Source: Bacteroidales bacterium
GTDB lineage: Bacteria; Bacteroidota; Bacteroidia; Bacteroidales; NBLH01
DNA: 47,930 bases
NCBI GenBank assembly: GCA_016937695.1
Contig: JAFGWC010000088.1
Span: forward strand, 1 to 47,930
Direction of reading: 5' to 3'
Under the pieces are notes generated by a model, which ran no database searches, was not told the origin of the DNA, and saw only the letters and a program-made list of their open reading frames with translations. Below are positions 17,523 to 26,415 of the stretch, in pieces (the stretch's first letter is position 1; every line of letters starts with the position of its first letter). The translations under genes and the position numbers were made by a program.

Positions 17523-20500
17523 ATGAAACATTTTTATATTGTATTAATCATTATTTTATTACTTCCAATTAGTGCTTTTAATCAGGTTAAGAACAAAGGT
17601 ATACCTTATATAATTAACTATTCTAGAGAAGAATATAATGCAGCAGCCCAAAATTGGTCAATAACACAAGACAAAAGAGGTGTTATGTATTTTGCCAATG
17701 CACTTGGTGTTCTTGAGTTTGACGGGCAAAAATGGCAATTAATTCCAGTAAATGACACAAGAGTATTTTCACTTGCAATAAATACTAAAGGAAGAATTTT
17801 TGTTGGTTCAAACGATGAATTCGGTTATTTGGCACCAGATTCTATTGGAAGATTAAGCTACGTTTCCTTGGTTCAAAAAATTGAAAAACAAGAAGATAAA
17901 AGCTTTGATGTAATTGGTAAAATACTAATCTCGAAAGATAAAACTTATTTTGTTGCCAGAGGAGCCATTTATGAATATTTCAATAATAAAATTAAAACCA
18001 TTAAATATGAAAATTTAAAACAAGTTTTTGATGTAAATGATAGAATTTTTATTCGAATTAAAGGCAAAGGATTATCGGAATATAAAGATGGCAAAATTAT
18101 TAAACTTAATGGAGGCGAAAAATTTTCAAATTCAATAATTTCAGCAATATTACCTTATGGAAAAGAATTATTAATTGTTTCTTATAATTACAGCGACGGT
18201 TTATTCTTATTTAACGACAAACAAATATATAGTATTGATACTCAAAAATATGAATATCTTGAACAACAGAAAGTTACATCAGCAATAAAATTGAATGATG
18301 ATAACTACGCATTAGGACTATTTTCTGCAGGTTTAATTGTAATTGACAAAACAGGAAAAGTAATACAACATTATAATACAAACACCGGATTACAAAACGA
18401 TAAAGTATTAAAAGTCTTTCAGGATAAGCGCTCAAATATTTGGCTTACGCTTGCTAATGGAATTTCTACCGTTTTTACTAGCCTTCCTATTTCTTTATTC
18501 GATAATAAATACAATCTTAATAATACAACATATTCATCTATTCTGTTTGAAGATAGGCTTTATATTGGAAACTCAGCAGGTATTTTTTATAAAGAATGGT
18601 CAGACTTTGAAAATCATTTAAACAATATTGAAACTTTTAATCAAATAGGAGAGCCGCTTGAAATTTGGGATTTAGATACAATGAATGGCTGTTTGTTATG
18701 CGCAACAAAAGGAATAAATGTTATTAAAGATGGCAAAATTGATAGAATAAAACTTGAAGATAATGCAAATACTTTTTGGCAATTTTTGAAAATCTCAAAT
18801 CAGCAAAATTACATTTTAGCCGGTACTAGTACAGGTTTAGTTTTGTTAGAATATAAGTACAATAACAAAAAATCGAATAAAAATAAGAAAAATGTAAATG
18901 TTGGAAAATGGATTTTTAAACACAATATAAAAGGATTTTCTGAAAAATGCAGGCATATTCAAATAGATGCAAAAAATAATATCTGGTTTTCTGATGAAAA
19001 AAAGGGAATTTGTAAACTTATTTTAAATGAAAAATTAGACAGTGTTAGTGTTGAATGGTATGGAACAGAAAAAGGTATTTCTGACATTGAAAATAATAAT
19101 ATTTTTAAAGTTGATGGACAAATTTTAATCGGTTCTAATACAGGCATTTATAAGTACGATAATGAAAATGATAAATTTATATTAGAAAAAAAATTAAACG
19201 AAATTTTAGGAAAAGATGTTCGAATTACACTATTGATTGAAGATAAAACAGGTAATTTGTGGTTTAAGCAAGAAAGAAAAGTCGACAATACAAATACTTT
19301 GGTTTTTGAATTAGGACAACTCATAAAACAAAAAAATGGAAGTTTTTATCTTAATAAAACTCCATTTTATAAATTTAGAAATAAAATTTATTCTATTTTA
19401 CCTTTAAACAATAATGAAATACTTATTGGTACCGAAAAAGGATTTATACACTACGATTCAAAAGTTTCTAAAGATTATTACAAACCATATAATGCATTAA
19501 TAAAAAAAGTAGAATTTATAACAAACGATTCATTAATATTTGATGGCTCATATATAGATAGTATTGGTTATGTTTCTTTAACTCAGCCAGCAATTCAAGA
19601 ACTTAAAATACCTTATAATTTTAACGATATTAGATTTACATTTTCATCTCCTTACTTTGATGAACCTAAAAATATAAAATTTAAATTTTTTCTTGAAGGA
19701 AATGATGATGACTGGACAGACTGGAAAAGTAAAAACTTTAAAGAATACTCTAACCTTGCAGAAGGTGATTATGTATTTCATGTTATAGCAAAAAATATTT
19801 ATGAAGTTGAGAGTATTGAAGCCACATATTCTTTTACAATAAAACCACCTTGGTATAGAACTATTTGGGCTATAATTTTGTATTTTATTGCACTCGTATT
19901 ATTAATTTTTGGTATTGTAAGATTAAGTGTCAGACGTTTAAGAAAGCAAAAAGAATATCTTGAACAATTAGTAAAAGAAAGAACTAAGAAAATACAAATG
20001 CAAAATGCTGAATTAAATCAGCAAAAAGAAGAAATTGAAGCACAAAGAGATCTCCTTTTTGAAATAAATGAACAAATTAAAGCAAAAAATAAAAGCATTA
20101 CTGCAAGTATAAACTATGCGAAAAGAATACAAGAAGCAATGCTCCCGCTTAAAGAAAAAATTAGTCAGGCATTAACCGATAATTTTATATTATTAAAGCC
20201 ACGAGATATAGTTAGTGGTGACTTTTATTGGTATGCAGAAAAAAACGGAAAAATAATAATTACTGCTGTAGACTGCACAGGACATGGTGTTCCTGGTGCT
20301 TTCATGAGCATGATAGGCAGCGAAATTTTAACAACAATTGTAAATCAGGGTGTGGTTAAACCTTCAGAAATTCTAGAACTTAAAAATAAATATATTCAAA
20401 ATGCTTTAAAACAGGACCAAACAGATAATCAGGATGGTATGGATATGGCATTGTGTACAATCGATAAAATTAATAAAACAGTTGAATATTCTGGTGCTAA

Positions 20501-20849
20501 AAATCCTTTAATCTATATTCAAAACAATGAACTTTTTTTAATTAAAGCCGACAGCCAATCTATTGGTGGAAGAAAAACCGACAATGATAAGCCATTTACA
20601 AATCATGTAATTTCATACGCTGAACATGTTACTTATTTCTATATTTTTTCAGATGGTTACCAAGATCAATTTGGCGGACCTAGTAATAGAAAATATATGA
20701 TTAAAAGAATGAAAGAAATTATTTTTGAAAATTATCAAAAAACATTGAAAGAACAAGAAAAAGTTTTAAATTATTCTATTGAAAACTGGATGAAAGATGT
20801 TGAACAAACTGATGATATACTTGTAATCGGTTTTAGGCTTGAACCTTAA
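17523..20849 (+). CDS. Membrane receptor with Reg_prop propeller, Y_Y_Y domain and SpoIIE-type phosphatase
   Basis: The ATG at 17523 is preferred to 17466: it opens the signal peptide MKHFYIVLIIILLLPISAF and gives 1108 residues. Extracytoplasmic Reg_prop blades run to about residue 680 (WSITQDKRGVMYFAN, VFQDKRSNIWLTLANGIST, LLIEDKTGNLWFKQE). A Y_Y_Y domain follows (about 692-770, ending FTIKPPWYRTIW), then one TM helix (about 778-798) and a coiled coil (800-865). The PP2C/SpoIIE serine phosphatase begins at AKRIQEAMLP (about 866) with metal ligands in SGDFYWY, VDCTGHGVPGAFMS, DGMDMALC and FSDGYQDQFGG. The family sits in partner-switching control of anti-sigma antagonists. No partner kinase or STAS gene is in this window. 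Confidence 0.9.
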   Translation: MKHFYIVLIIILLLPISAFNQVKNKGIPYIINYSREEYNAAAQNWSITQDKRGVMYFANALGVLEFDGQKWQLIPVNDTRVFSLAINTKGRIFVGSNDEFGYLAPDSIGRLSYVSLVQKIEKQEDKSFDVIGKILISKDKTYFVARGAIYEYFNNKIKTIKYENLKQVFDVNDRIFIRIKGKGLSEYKDGKIIKLNGGEKFSNSIISAILPYGKELLIVSYNYSDGLFLFNDKQIYSIDTQKYEYLEQQKVTSAIKLNDDNYALGLFSAGLIVIDKTGKVIQHYNTNTGLQNDKVLKVFQDKRSNIWLTLANGISTVFTSLPISLFDNKYNLNNTTYSSILFEDRLYIGNSAGIFYKEWSDFENHLNNIETFNQIGEPLEIWDLDTMNGCLLCATKGINVIKDGKIDRIKLEDNANTFWQFLKISNQQNYILAGTSTGLVLLEYKYNNKKSNKNKKNVNVGKWIFKHNIKGFSEKCRHIQIDAKNNIWFSDEKKGICKLILNEKLDSVSVEWYGTEKGISDIENNNIFKVDGQILIGSNTGIYKYDNENDKFILEKKLNEILGKDVRITLLIEDKTGNLWFKQERKVDNTNTLVFELGQLIKQKNGSFYLNKTPFYKFRNKIYSILPLNNNEILIGTEKGFIHYDSKVSKDYYKPYNALIKKVEFITNDSLIFDGSYIDSIGYVSLTQPAIQELKIPYNFNDIRFTFSSPYFDEPKNIKFKFFLEGNDDDWTDWKSKNFKEYSNLAEGDYVFHVIAKNIYEVESIEATYSFTIKPPWYRTIWAIILYFIALVLLIFGIVRLSVRRLRKQKEYLEQLVKERTKKIQMQNAELNQQKEEIEAQRDLLFEINEQIKAKNKSITASINYAKRIQEAMLPLKEKISQALTDNFILLKPRDIVSGDFYWYAEKNGKIIITAVDCTGHGVPGAFMSMIGSEILTTIVNQGVVKPSEILELKNKYIQNALKQDQTDNQDGMDMALCTIDKINKTVEYSGAKNPLIYIQNNELFLIKADSQSIGGRKTDNDKPFTNHVISYAEHVTYFYIFSDGYQDQFGGPSNRKYMIKRMKEIIFENYQKTLKEQEKVLNYSIENWMKDVEQTDDILVIGFRLEP

Positions 20850-20857
20850 AAAGGGGC

Positions 20858-21067
20858 TTATCTTAAAATTTTCTCTAAACTATGACTTTCTAATTGAGTT
20901 ATTAAAAGAACATTATTACGAATTTTTTTAATAACTGAATAAGATAATTTTAAAATTAATATCAAAACAATAGGTGCAAAAAATATAATAGTAGCAAGTA
21001 AAGTAAAAATACTTACAATAAAGGATTCTTTTCCTTTTATATAAATTATATCTTTTGTATTTGACAT
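20858..21067 (-). CDS. Small membrane protein, 69 residues
   Basis: A short hypothetical protein with one or two TM segments (about residues 17-42, VSIFTLLATIIFFAPIVLIL) and a basic C-terminal tail. It is supported as real by a consensus promoter at 21106-21137, a GGAAT ribosome-site-like sequence before the ATG, and a stop that fits tightly (9 bases) against the converging phosphatase gene. No family recognised. Confidence 0.5.
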   Translation of the reverse strand: MSNTKDIIYIKGKESFIVSIFTLLATIIFFAPIVLILILKLSYSVIKKIRNNVLLITQLESHSLEKILR

Positions 21068-21421
21068 TTTTTATTCCTTATTTATTAAAATATTGCCATA
21101 TAATACAAAGATAGTGTGTTTATATAGTCTGACGCAAGTATTTTTATGATTATTTTTACATGAAATGCTATTTTTTTTTGATGAATCTAATGATTTTGTT
21201 GATAAGTAAAACATACTTGATGACGAGTAAATTTTAATAGCATTACATTTTGTGAAAAGGTTAAATTTCTTTTTTGTAACTTTGTGCGATTTTTAATTAT
21301 TCCCTTTTTTTTTATTTTATTTAGTTTCGGCGTTTTTTAATAGATGTTTTTTACTTCCCTAAAATGCAGGTTTATTAAAACTCAATAATAATAATTTTTT
21401 ATCCTAAATCTTTATTTTATT
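21068..21421. other. Divergent intergenic region with promoters only
   Basis: About 354 bases without a gene. It holds the leftward promoter at 21106-21137 and, on the plus strand, a TAACTTTG -7-type box at 21277-21284 for the DUF5063/exonuclease pair. The nearest TTG to that box gives a long 24-base spacer. The leader from there to the ATG at 21422 is about 130 bases and shows no clear structure. Confidence 0.5.
21106..21137 (-). promoter_or_regulatory. Promoter for the 69-residue membrane protein
   Basis: On the minus strand there is TTG (21135-21137), a 21-base spacer, then TATCTTTG (21106-21113), a full match to the Bacteroidetes consensus. The start codon follows about 39 bases later. 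Confidence 0.6.
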
Positions 21422-22039
21422 ATGAATAGTTTAATTGAAGAAATAAAAGGTTTTTTATTAGTTTCGGCTGAATATTGTTTTATTCTTGAGAATAGTGATG
21501 AATATTCAAAAAGAGATTTTATATCAAAAATTCAAAAAATATTATCACTAATATATTTAAAAACAAGTTTGATTTCTAATTTTGATGATATAATTGATGA
21601 TCCTATTGAAAAATTTGTTCAAGAAGCAGATTGGGAATATATAAGAAGTAAAATTGCAACTAAATTTGGTGTTCATGAATCATTTGTTGACATATACACA
21701 CCAGAAACTTTTAACACAACCGAAATAGACAGTGCAAGTTTATCTGAATGTATAACAGATATTTATCAGGATTTAAAAGATATTTCTACTTTGGTTCAAG
21801 TTGCTAATGAAGATAGCATTAAAGCAGGTTTGAGCGAATTGAAATATAATTTTGAATCTTTTTGGGGACCTAGATTAATTGCAGTTTTATCTGTTTTGCA
21901 TAATTTAATTTATGGAACTGAACTTGAAGAAGAAGATGATGAAGAAGGGAATTTCAAGCAAGTACATGAAAATTTTGATGATATTGACACTTCTAAATGG
22001 ATTATAAATCAACAATTTAATAATAGAAAAGAAGATTAA
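21422..22039 (+). CDS. DUF5063 domain-containing protein
   Basis: A 205-residue cytoplasmic, acidic, mostly helical protein that matches the DUF5063 pattern: an N-terminal helical bundle (FLLVSAEYCFILENSD), a WEYIRSKIATKFG segment, SECITDIYQDLKDI, and FWGPRLIAVLSVLHNLIYG near the C terminus, followed by an acidic tail. Function is unknown. In Bacteroidetes this gene often sits just before a 3'-5' exonuclease, as here (2 bases apart), so a shared role in nucleic-acid processing is inferred from context only. Confidence 0.75.
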   Translation: MNSLIEEIKGFLLVSAEYCFILENSDEYSKRDFISKIQKILSLIYLKTSLISNFDDIIDDPIEKFVQEADWEYIRSKIATKFGVHESFVDIYTPETFNTTEIDSASLSECITDIYQDLKDISTLVQVANEDSIKAGLSELKYNFESFWGPRLIAVLSVLHNLIYGTELEEEDDEEGNFKQVHENFDDIDTSKWIINQQFNNRKED

Positions 22040-22041
22040 GA

Positions 22042-22644
22042 ATGAATAAATTTGCTAAAAGCATAACAAAAGATGAGTTGAATGAATTGCCGGTTAAATC
22101 ATTTGAAGGAAATATTCATGTTATAGATACTAAGGAAAAAATTATAGAAGCTGTTAAATTTTTAGAAAATCAAAAAGTAATAGGATTTGATACAGAAACA
22201 AAACCTGTTTTTAAAAAAGGGCAGAGAAATGGAGTTTCTATTTTGCAATTATCTTCTGAAAATGATGCTTTTATTTTTAAGTTAAAACTAACAAAATTGC
22301 CAAAATCTTTAAAAAATATTTTAAACTCTAAAGAAATTATTAAAATAGGAGTTGCTATTAAAGATGATATTATTGCATTAAAAAACATAAGTGATTTTGA
22401 GCCTAATTCTTTTATCGAATTACAACATTATGTTAAGAAATTTGAAATACAGAATTATAGTTTACAAAAGCTTACAGCTATTGTTTTGGGCTTTAAAATT
22501 TCAAAATCTAAACGCTTGTCAAACTGGGAATCTGAAATTTTAATTGAATCTCAATTGAAATATGCTGCCACTGATGCATGGGCTAGTTTGATGGTTTATA
22601 AGGAGTTATATGAATTTGAGCTAATAAAAGATAAATCGTTATAA
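22042..22644 (+). CDS. RNase D-like 3'-5' exonuclease
   Basis: A 200-residue DEDD-type exonuclease domain with no extra domains. Exo I motif: VIGFDTETKP, with the D-x-E pair. Exo II is around KIGVAIKDDIIAL, with the following conserved Asp. Exo III: YAATDAWASLMVYKEL, with the Y-x-x-x-D arrangement of the DEDDy subclass. Length fits the stand-alone RNase D-like exonucleases of this phylum. Substrate (RNA or DNA) is not determined by sequence. It is 2 bases after the DUF5063 gene and ends at a strong terminator. Confidence 0.9.
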   Translation: MNKFAKSITKDELNELPVKSFEGNIHVIDTKEKIIEAVKFLENQKVIGFDTETKPVFKKGQRNGVSILQLSSENDAFIFKLKLTKLPKSLKNILNSKEIIKIGVAIKDDIIALKNISDFEPNSFIELQHYVKKFEIQNYSLQKLTAIVLGFKISKSKRLSNWESEILIESQLKYAATDAWASLMVYKELYEFELIKDKSL

Positions 22645-22670
22645 AATTATTTGAAAGAATAATTTATAAA

Positions 22671-22714
22671 AAAACACCTCTAAATTTTAAATAATCAAAA
22701 TTTGAGGTGTTTTT
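22671..22714. terminator. Bidirectional terminator between the exonuclease and polyamine genes
   Basis: Stem AAAACACCTC / GAGGTGTTTT extended by AAATTTT / AAAATTT, with a one-base bulge and an 8-base loop. It is flanked by A and T runs and serves two converging units. Confidence 0.85.
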
Positions 22715-22740
22715 ATTTTTATATGAAAAATGTATAAACC

Positions 22741-23712
22741 TTACATGTCTAATATATAAGCAAATATAAGTGGTGCAACAATTGTTGCATCTGATTCTAT
22801 TATAAATTGAGGCGTTTTTCCATCTATTTTACCCCAAGTTATTTTTTCGTTTGGAACAGCTCCTGAATAAGAACCATAGCTTGTTGTAGAATCTGAAATT
22901 TGGCAGAAATAGCTCCAAAATGGAGTGTTTTCCATTTCTAAATCCTGAGAAAGCATTGGAACAACACAAATTGGGAAATCTCCAGCAATTCCTCCTCCTA
23001 TCTGGAAAAATCCAATTCCTTTTTCAGAATTCTTTATATACCAATCTGCAAGAAAAGTCATGTATTCAATACCTGTTTTCATTGTAGATGCTTTAAGTTC
23101 GCCTTTAATTACATACGAAGCAAAAATATTGCCCATAGTGCTATCTTCCCATCCCGGAACTACTATTGGTAAATTTGCTTTTGCAGCAGCTAACATCCAG
23201 CTGTTTTCAGGTTCTATTTCGTAATGTTGTTCTAAATTACCTGAAAGTAAAAGTTTATACATAAATTCATGTGGGAAAAATCTTTCACCTTTTTCTTCGG
23301 CATCTTTCCATATTTTAAAAATATGTTTTTGAATTCTTCTAAAAGCTTCTTCTTCAGGAATACATGTATCTGTTACTCGATTAAGTCCTTTTTCTAGTAA
23401 ATTTAATTCATCTTGAGAGTTTAAATCTCTATAATTAGGAATTCTTTTATAATGAGAATGCGCTACTAAATTCATAATATCTTCTTCTAGATTTGCGCCT
23501 GTACAAGAAATAATATGGATTTTTTGTTTTCTAATCATTTCTGCTAAAATTTTACCAAGTTCGGCAGTACTCATTGCACCAGCCATTGATAATAACATTT
23601 TAGCATTATTGTTTAATTGATTCTTGTATTCTTTAGCTGCATCAACTAATGAAGCTGCATTGAAATGTAAAAAATATTTTTCAATGAATTTTGATATTGC
23701 TTTATCTTGCAT
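22741..23712 (-). CDS. Deoxyhypusine synthase-like protein lacking the catalytic lysine
   Basis: A 323-residue member of the deoxyhypusine synthase (DHS) family, which transfers the aminobutyl group of spermidine using NAD. Family marks: SMAGAMSTAELGKIL, ISCTGANLEEDIMNL, VPGWEDSTMGN, and YSGAVPNEKITWGKI matching the DSGARPDEAVSWGKI region of eukaryotic DHS. In true DHS the active lysine lies in GGGxxKHH. Here the equivalent segment is GGGIAGDFP with Gly244 at that place, so the usual enzyme-imine chemistry cannot operate as described. Bacteria have no eIF5A, so a different product is expected. It is third in a tight operon with arginine decarboxylase and agmatinase (2-base gap), hence a polyamine role is inferred. 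Reaction unknown. Confidence 0.85.
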   Translation of the reverse strand: MQDKAISKFIEKYFLHFNAASLVDAAKEYKNQLNNNAKMLLSMAGAMSTAELGKILAEMIRKQKIHIISCTGANLEEDIMNLVAHSHYKRIPNYRDLNSQDELNLLEKGLNRVTDTCIPEEEAFRRIQKHIFKIWKDAEEKGERFFPHEFMYKLLLSGNLEQHYEIEPENSWMLAAAKANLPIVVPGWEDSTMGNIFASYVIKGELKASTMKTGIEYMTFLADWYIKNSEKGIGFFQIGGGIAGDFPICVVPMLSQDLEMENTPFWSYFCQISDSTTSYGSYSGAVPNEKITWGKIDGKTPQFIIESDATIVAPLIFAYILDM

Positions 23713-23714
23713 TT

Positions 23715-24572
23715 TTATTCTTCTTTTTTGAATTTATAGCTTAACATTTTATAATATAGTTTTGCTGCTAAAAAGTCGGACGATTTATCTGTTTCATTTG
23801 GTAAAAATTCTGAAATATCAAAACCGACAACATTTTTTTCACTAAATACTTTTTTTAAAAAGTATAGAGTTTCGTACCACAATAATCCTCCTGGCTCTGG
23901 AGTTCCTGTTGAAGGAAATATTGAAGGATCAAAAGCATCCAAATCAAAGGTGATATAAACATTATCTGTCATTAAATCAACAGCATCGTCCATCCAATAG
24001 TCTTCAGTTGCCATATCTTTTGCGAAAAAAACTCTTTCTAAATCCATTTTGTTTTTTTCGGAAATATCCATGCTTCTAATTCCAACTTGAATTAAATTTG
24101 TGTTTTCATTTGCTTCATATAGGCTACAAGCATGATTGTATTTTGAGCCATTATATTCTTTTCTTAAATCAGCATGTGCATCTATTTGTAATACAGTTAA
24201 ATCTTCATAACTTTCATTAAAGGCTCTAATAGCACCAATTGTTAATGAATGTTCACCGCCAACTAAACTTACAAATTTTTTTTTGTTTATGTAGTTTTTA
24301 GTTTCTTTATGGACAGCATTTACCATATTATCCGGCGAATCGTTTTCAGTTATTGCTGGTGCAATATAAATACCTTCTTTATAAACTTCACTATCTGTTT
24401 CAATATCATATAGTTCCATGTTTTCAGATGCTTCTAAAAAAGCTTTTGGGCCTTTATCAGCACCTTTTAACCAAGTTGTAGTTCCGTCGTAAGGAACCGG
24501 AATTAGTACTATTGAAGAGTTCTCAAGTTTAGAATACTCTTCAGGAATTCCTGCATAAGTTTTTTTATTCAT
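23715..24572 (-). CDS. speB: Agmatinase-family ureohydrolase
   Basis: A 285-residue manganese ureohydrolase. The metal-binding residues are present: GGEHSLTIG, then QIDAHADLR (D-x-H-x-D) with YNHACSL following, and TFDLDAFDP (D-x-D). The FPSTGTPEPGG stretch is usual for the agmatinase side of the family. Expected reaction: agmatine to putrescine and urea. The start overlaps the end of the arginine decarboxylase gene by 8 bases, which strongly ties it to that pathway and argues against arginase or formiminoglutamase. Confidence 0.9.
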   Translation of the reverse strand: MNKKTYAGIPEEYSKLENSSIVLIPVPYDGTTTWLKGADKGPKAFLEASENMELYDIETDSEVYKEGIYIAPAITENDSPDNMVNAVHKETKNYINKKKFVSLVGGEHSLTIGAIRAFNESYEDLTVLQIDAHADLRKEYNGSKYNHACSLYEANENTNLIQVGIRSMDISEKNKMDLERVFFAKDMATEDYWMDDAVDLMTDNVYITFDLDAFDPSIFPSTGTPEPGGLLWYETLYFLKKVFSEKNVVGFDISEFLPNETDKSSDFLAAKLYYKMLSYKFKKEE

Positions 24573-25965
24573 TGTACCCTAAAATTTTTAAAAATTCACT
24601 ATGTGTTTGTTGTTCTCTAAATAATTTTGTTATTATATTTCCGTTTTCGTCATTGCTTATTATTATATGTCTTGGCTGTGGAATAAGGCAATGTTGAAGT
24701 CCTCCGTATCCACCAATACTTTCTTGATAAGCTCCTGTATTGAAAAAACCAATGTATAATGGTTTATCTTCGTCATATTCAGGTAGATATATTGCATTTA
24801 TATGTTGTTCTAAGTTGTAATAATCATCACTATCGCATGTTAATCCGCCTAGTAATACTCTTTCATATTTATCATTCCATCTATTAATTGAAAGCATTAA
24901 AAATCTTTTGTTTATTGCCCATGAATCTGGAAGAGTTGTAATAAAAGATGAATTAATCATGTTCCATTTTTCTCTGTCATTTTGTTGTTTTTGATATAGA
25001 ACTTTATATATGTTTGCACTAGATTCGCCTACAGTAAATGTGCCAAACTCTGTAAATATATGTGGAGTATCAATGCCAGCTTCATCACAGGCTAACTTTG
25101 TTTGGTTTATTATTTCGTCTACCATGTATTCATAATCGAAATTAAATTCCAAAGAATTTTTTATTGGAAATCCTCCGCCAATATTTAAGCTGTCAATTGT
25201 AGGACAAACTTTCTTTAAATCAACATATACTTTTAAACATTTTGTTAATTCGTTCCAATAATATGCATTATCTTTAATTCCTGTATTGATGAAAAAATGA
25301 AGCATTTTTAAACTTACTTTTTCATTATTTTTAATTTCTCTTTTATAAAAACTCAAAATATTCTTATATCCAATTCCTAATCGTGAAGTATAAAATTCAA
25401 ATTTAGGTTCTTCTTCTGATGCGATTCTGATTCCAATTTGATATTTTCCATTAATTTTTGTGCTTAATAGATTAATTTCTTCATAATTATCAATTATAGG
25501 AATGCAATTATGATGTCCGTTATTAATTAAATCAACAATGTTGTTTATATACTGTTCGCGTTTAAACCCATTGCAAATAATATAAGTGTCATTTGTTATT
25601 TTTCCTTCTTTTTTTAAATTTTCAACTATGTTGATATCAAAAGCAGAGGACGTTTCTATATGAATATCATTTTTTAATGCTTCTTCAAGAATATGTTTAA
25701 AATGCGAGCTCTTTGTGCAATAGCAATAATTATAATTTCCTTTATAGTTATATTTTTCAATTGAACTATTAAACCATGTTTTAGCTCTTTGAATATTTTT
25801 TGAAATTTGAGGCAAATATGTGAATCTCAGCGGTGTACCGTATTCTTCAACTAATTTCATTATATCTATATTATGAAATTGTAATTCATTTTTTTTGTTA
25901 AGTTCAAATTCTATTTGTGGAAAATCGAAAGTTTGATTAATTAAGTCAATATATTTTGTATTCAT
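24565..25965 (-). CDS. Arginine decarboxylase, short group-IV (alanine racemase fold) type
   Basis: A 466-residue PLP enzyme. The N-terminal TIM barrel has the PLP lysine in YCTKSSHFKH (Lys85), HIETSSAFDINIV, and LNIGGGFPIK, which binds the cofactor phosphate. The C-terminal barrel carries GLTCDSDDYY, where the catalytic cysteine and substrate-contacting acids of this fold sit. It is much shorter than the ~630-660-residue SpeA enzymes and resembles the short form common in Bacteroidetes. Expected reaction: arginine to agmatine. It is followed by agmatinase and the DHS-like gene. Diaminopimelate decarboxylase is an alternative by fold, but the operon argues for arginine. Confidence 0.85.
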   Translation of the reverse strand: MNTKYIDLINQTFDFPQIEFELNKKNELQFHNIDIMKLVEEYGTPLRFTYLPQISKNIQRAKTWFNSSIEKYNYKGNYNYCYCTKSSHFKHILEEALKNDIHIETSSAFDINIVENLKKEGKITNDTYIICNGFKREQYINNIVDLINNGHHNCIPIIDNYEEINLLSTKINGKYQIGIRIASEEEPKFEFYTSRLGIGYKNILSFYKREIKNNEKVSLKMLHFFINTGIKDNAYYWNELTKCLKVYVDLKKVCPTIDSLNIGGGFPIKNSLEFNFDYEYMVDEIINQTKLACDEAGIDTPHIFTEFGTFTVGESSANIYKVLYQKQQNDREKWNMINSSFITTLPDSWAINKRFLMLSINRWNDKYERVLLGGLTCDSDDYYNLEQHINAIYLPEYDEDKPLYIGFFNTGAYQESIGGYGGLQHCLIPQPRHIIISNDENGNIITKLFREQQTHSEFLKILGYNE

Positions 25966-26415
25966 TTAATATTTATTATAAAAATTTTAATTTAATATCC
26001 AGTAAATTGGATGATTATTATAAATTTTACATAGATTAAGAATTTGTTTTTTCAAAAAGCTCAGCTCTATAAATATAAATTAAATTTTACTATACTCTAT
26101 AATTTGAATTTTGATAGATAAGTTTTATAATCTGAAGATGACTATAAATATTTTGAAGGAAATTTTTTGAAGAATCTATTTTAATTTTTTCGGTGTGCTT
26201 CCCAAACACTTTGTTACTCATATTCTTCATCTTAAAGCAACAATCGAAGTAAAAAAAACTTTTCATTTTAAATTTTAAAGGTAGCAAAAGTAAAAAAAAA
26301 AATAAATACTCAACTTTTTTTTATAAAAATATTAATTTATTTATTAAATAAGCTTATTTATTGAATTTTTGATGAAAAATAATTAATAAATTTTGAAGTA
26401 TTTATGCTAAAGTGC
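25966..26415. other. 450-base spacer upstream of the polyamine operon
   Basis: No well-supported gene. A leftward promoter lies at 26285-26313, more than 300 bases before the arginine decarboxylase start. Between them is a 58-residue open frame (26090-26266, from ATG) with no recognisable features. The stretch is therefore either a long leader of the polyamine operon, a small gene or a small RNA. No strong hairpin is evident. Confidence 0.5.
26285..26313 (-). promoter_or_regulatory. Leftward promoter far upstream of the polyamine operon
   Basis: On the minus strand: TTG (26311-26313), an 18-base spacer, TACTTTTG (26285-26292). The consensus match is good. The predicted start near 26279 implies a leader of about 310 bases to the decarboxylase ATG. 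Confidence 0.5.

Noticed and set aside
26041-26065. AGCTGAGCTTTTT on the minus strand as a terminator
   Set aside because: The loop would be a single base, so no stable hairpin can form.
26090-26266. 58-residue leftward open frame upstream of the arginine decarboxylase
   Set aside because: It has a promoter close by but no recognisable domain, and A+T-rich spacers give such frames readily. It is kept as part of the leader discussion and not called a gene.
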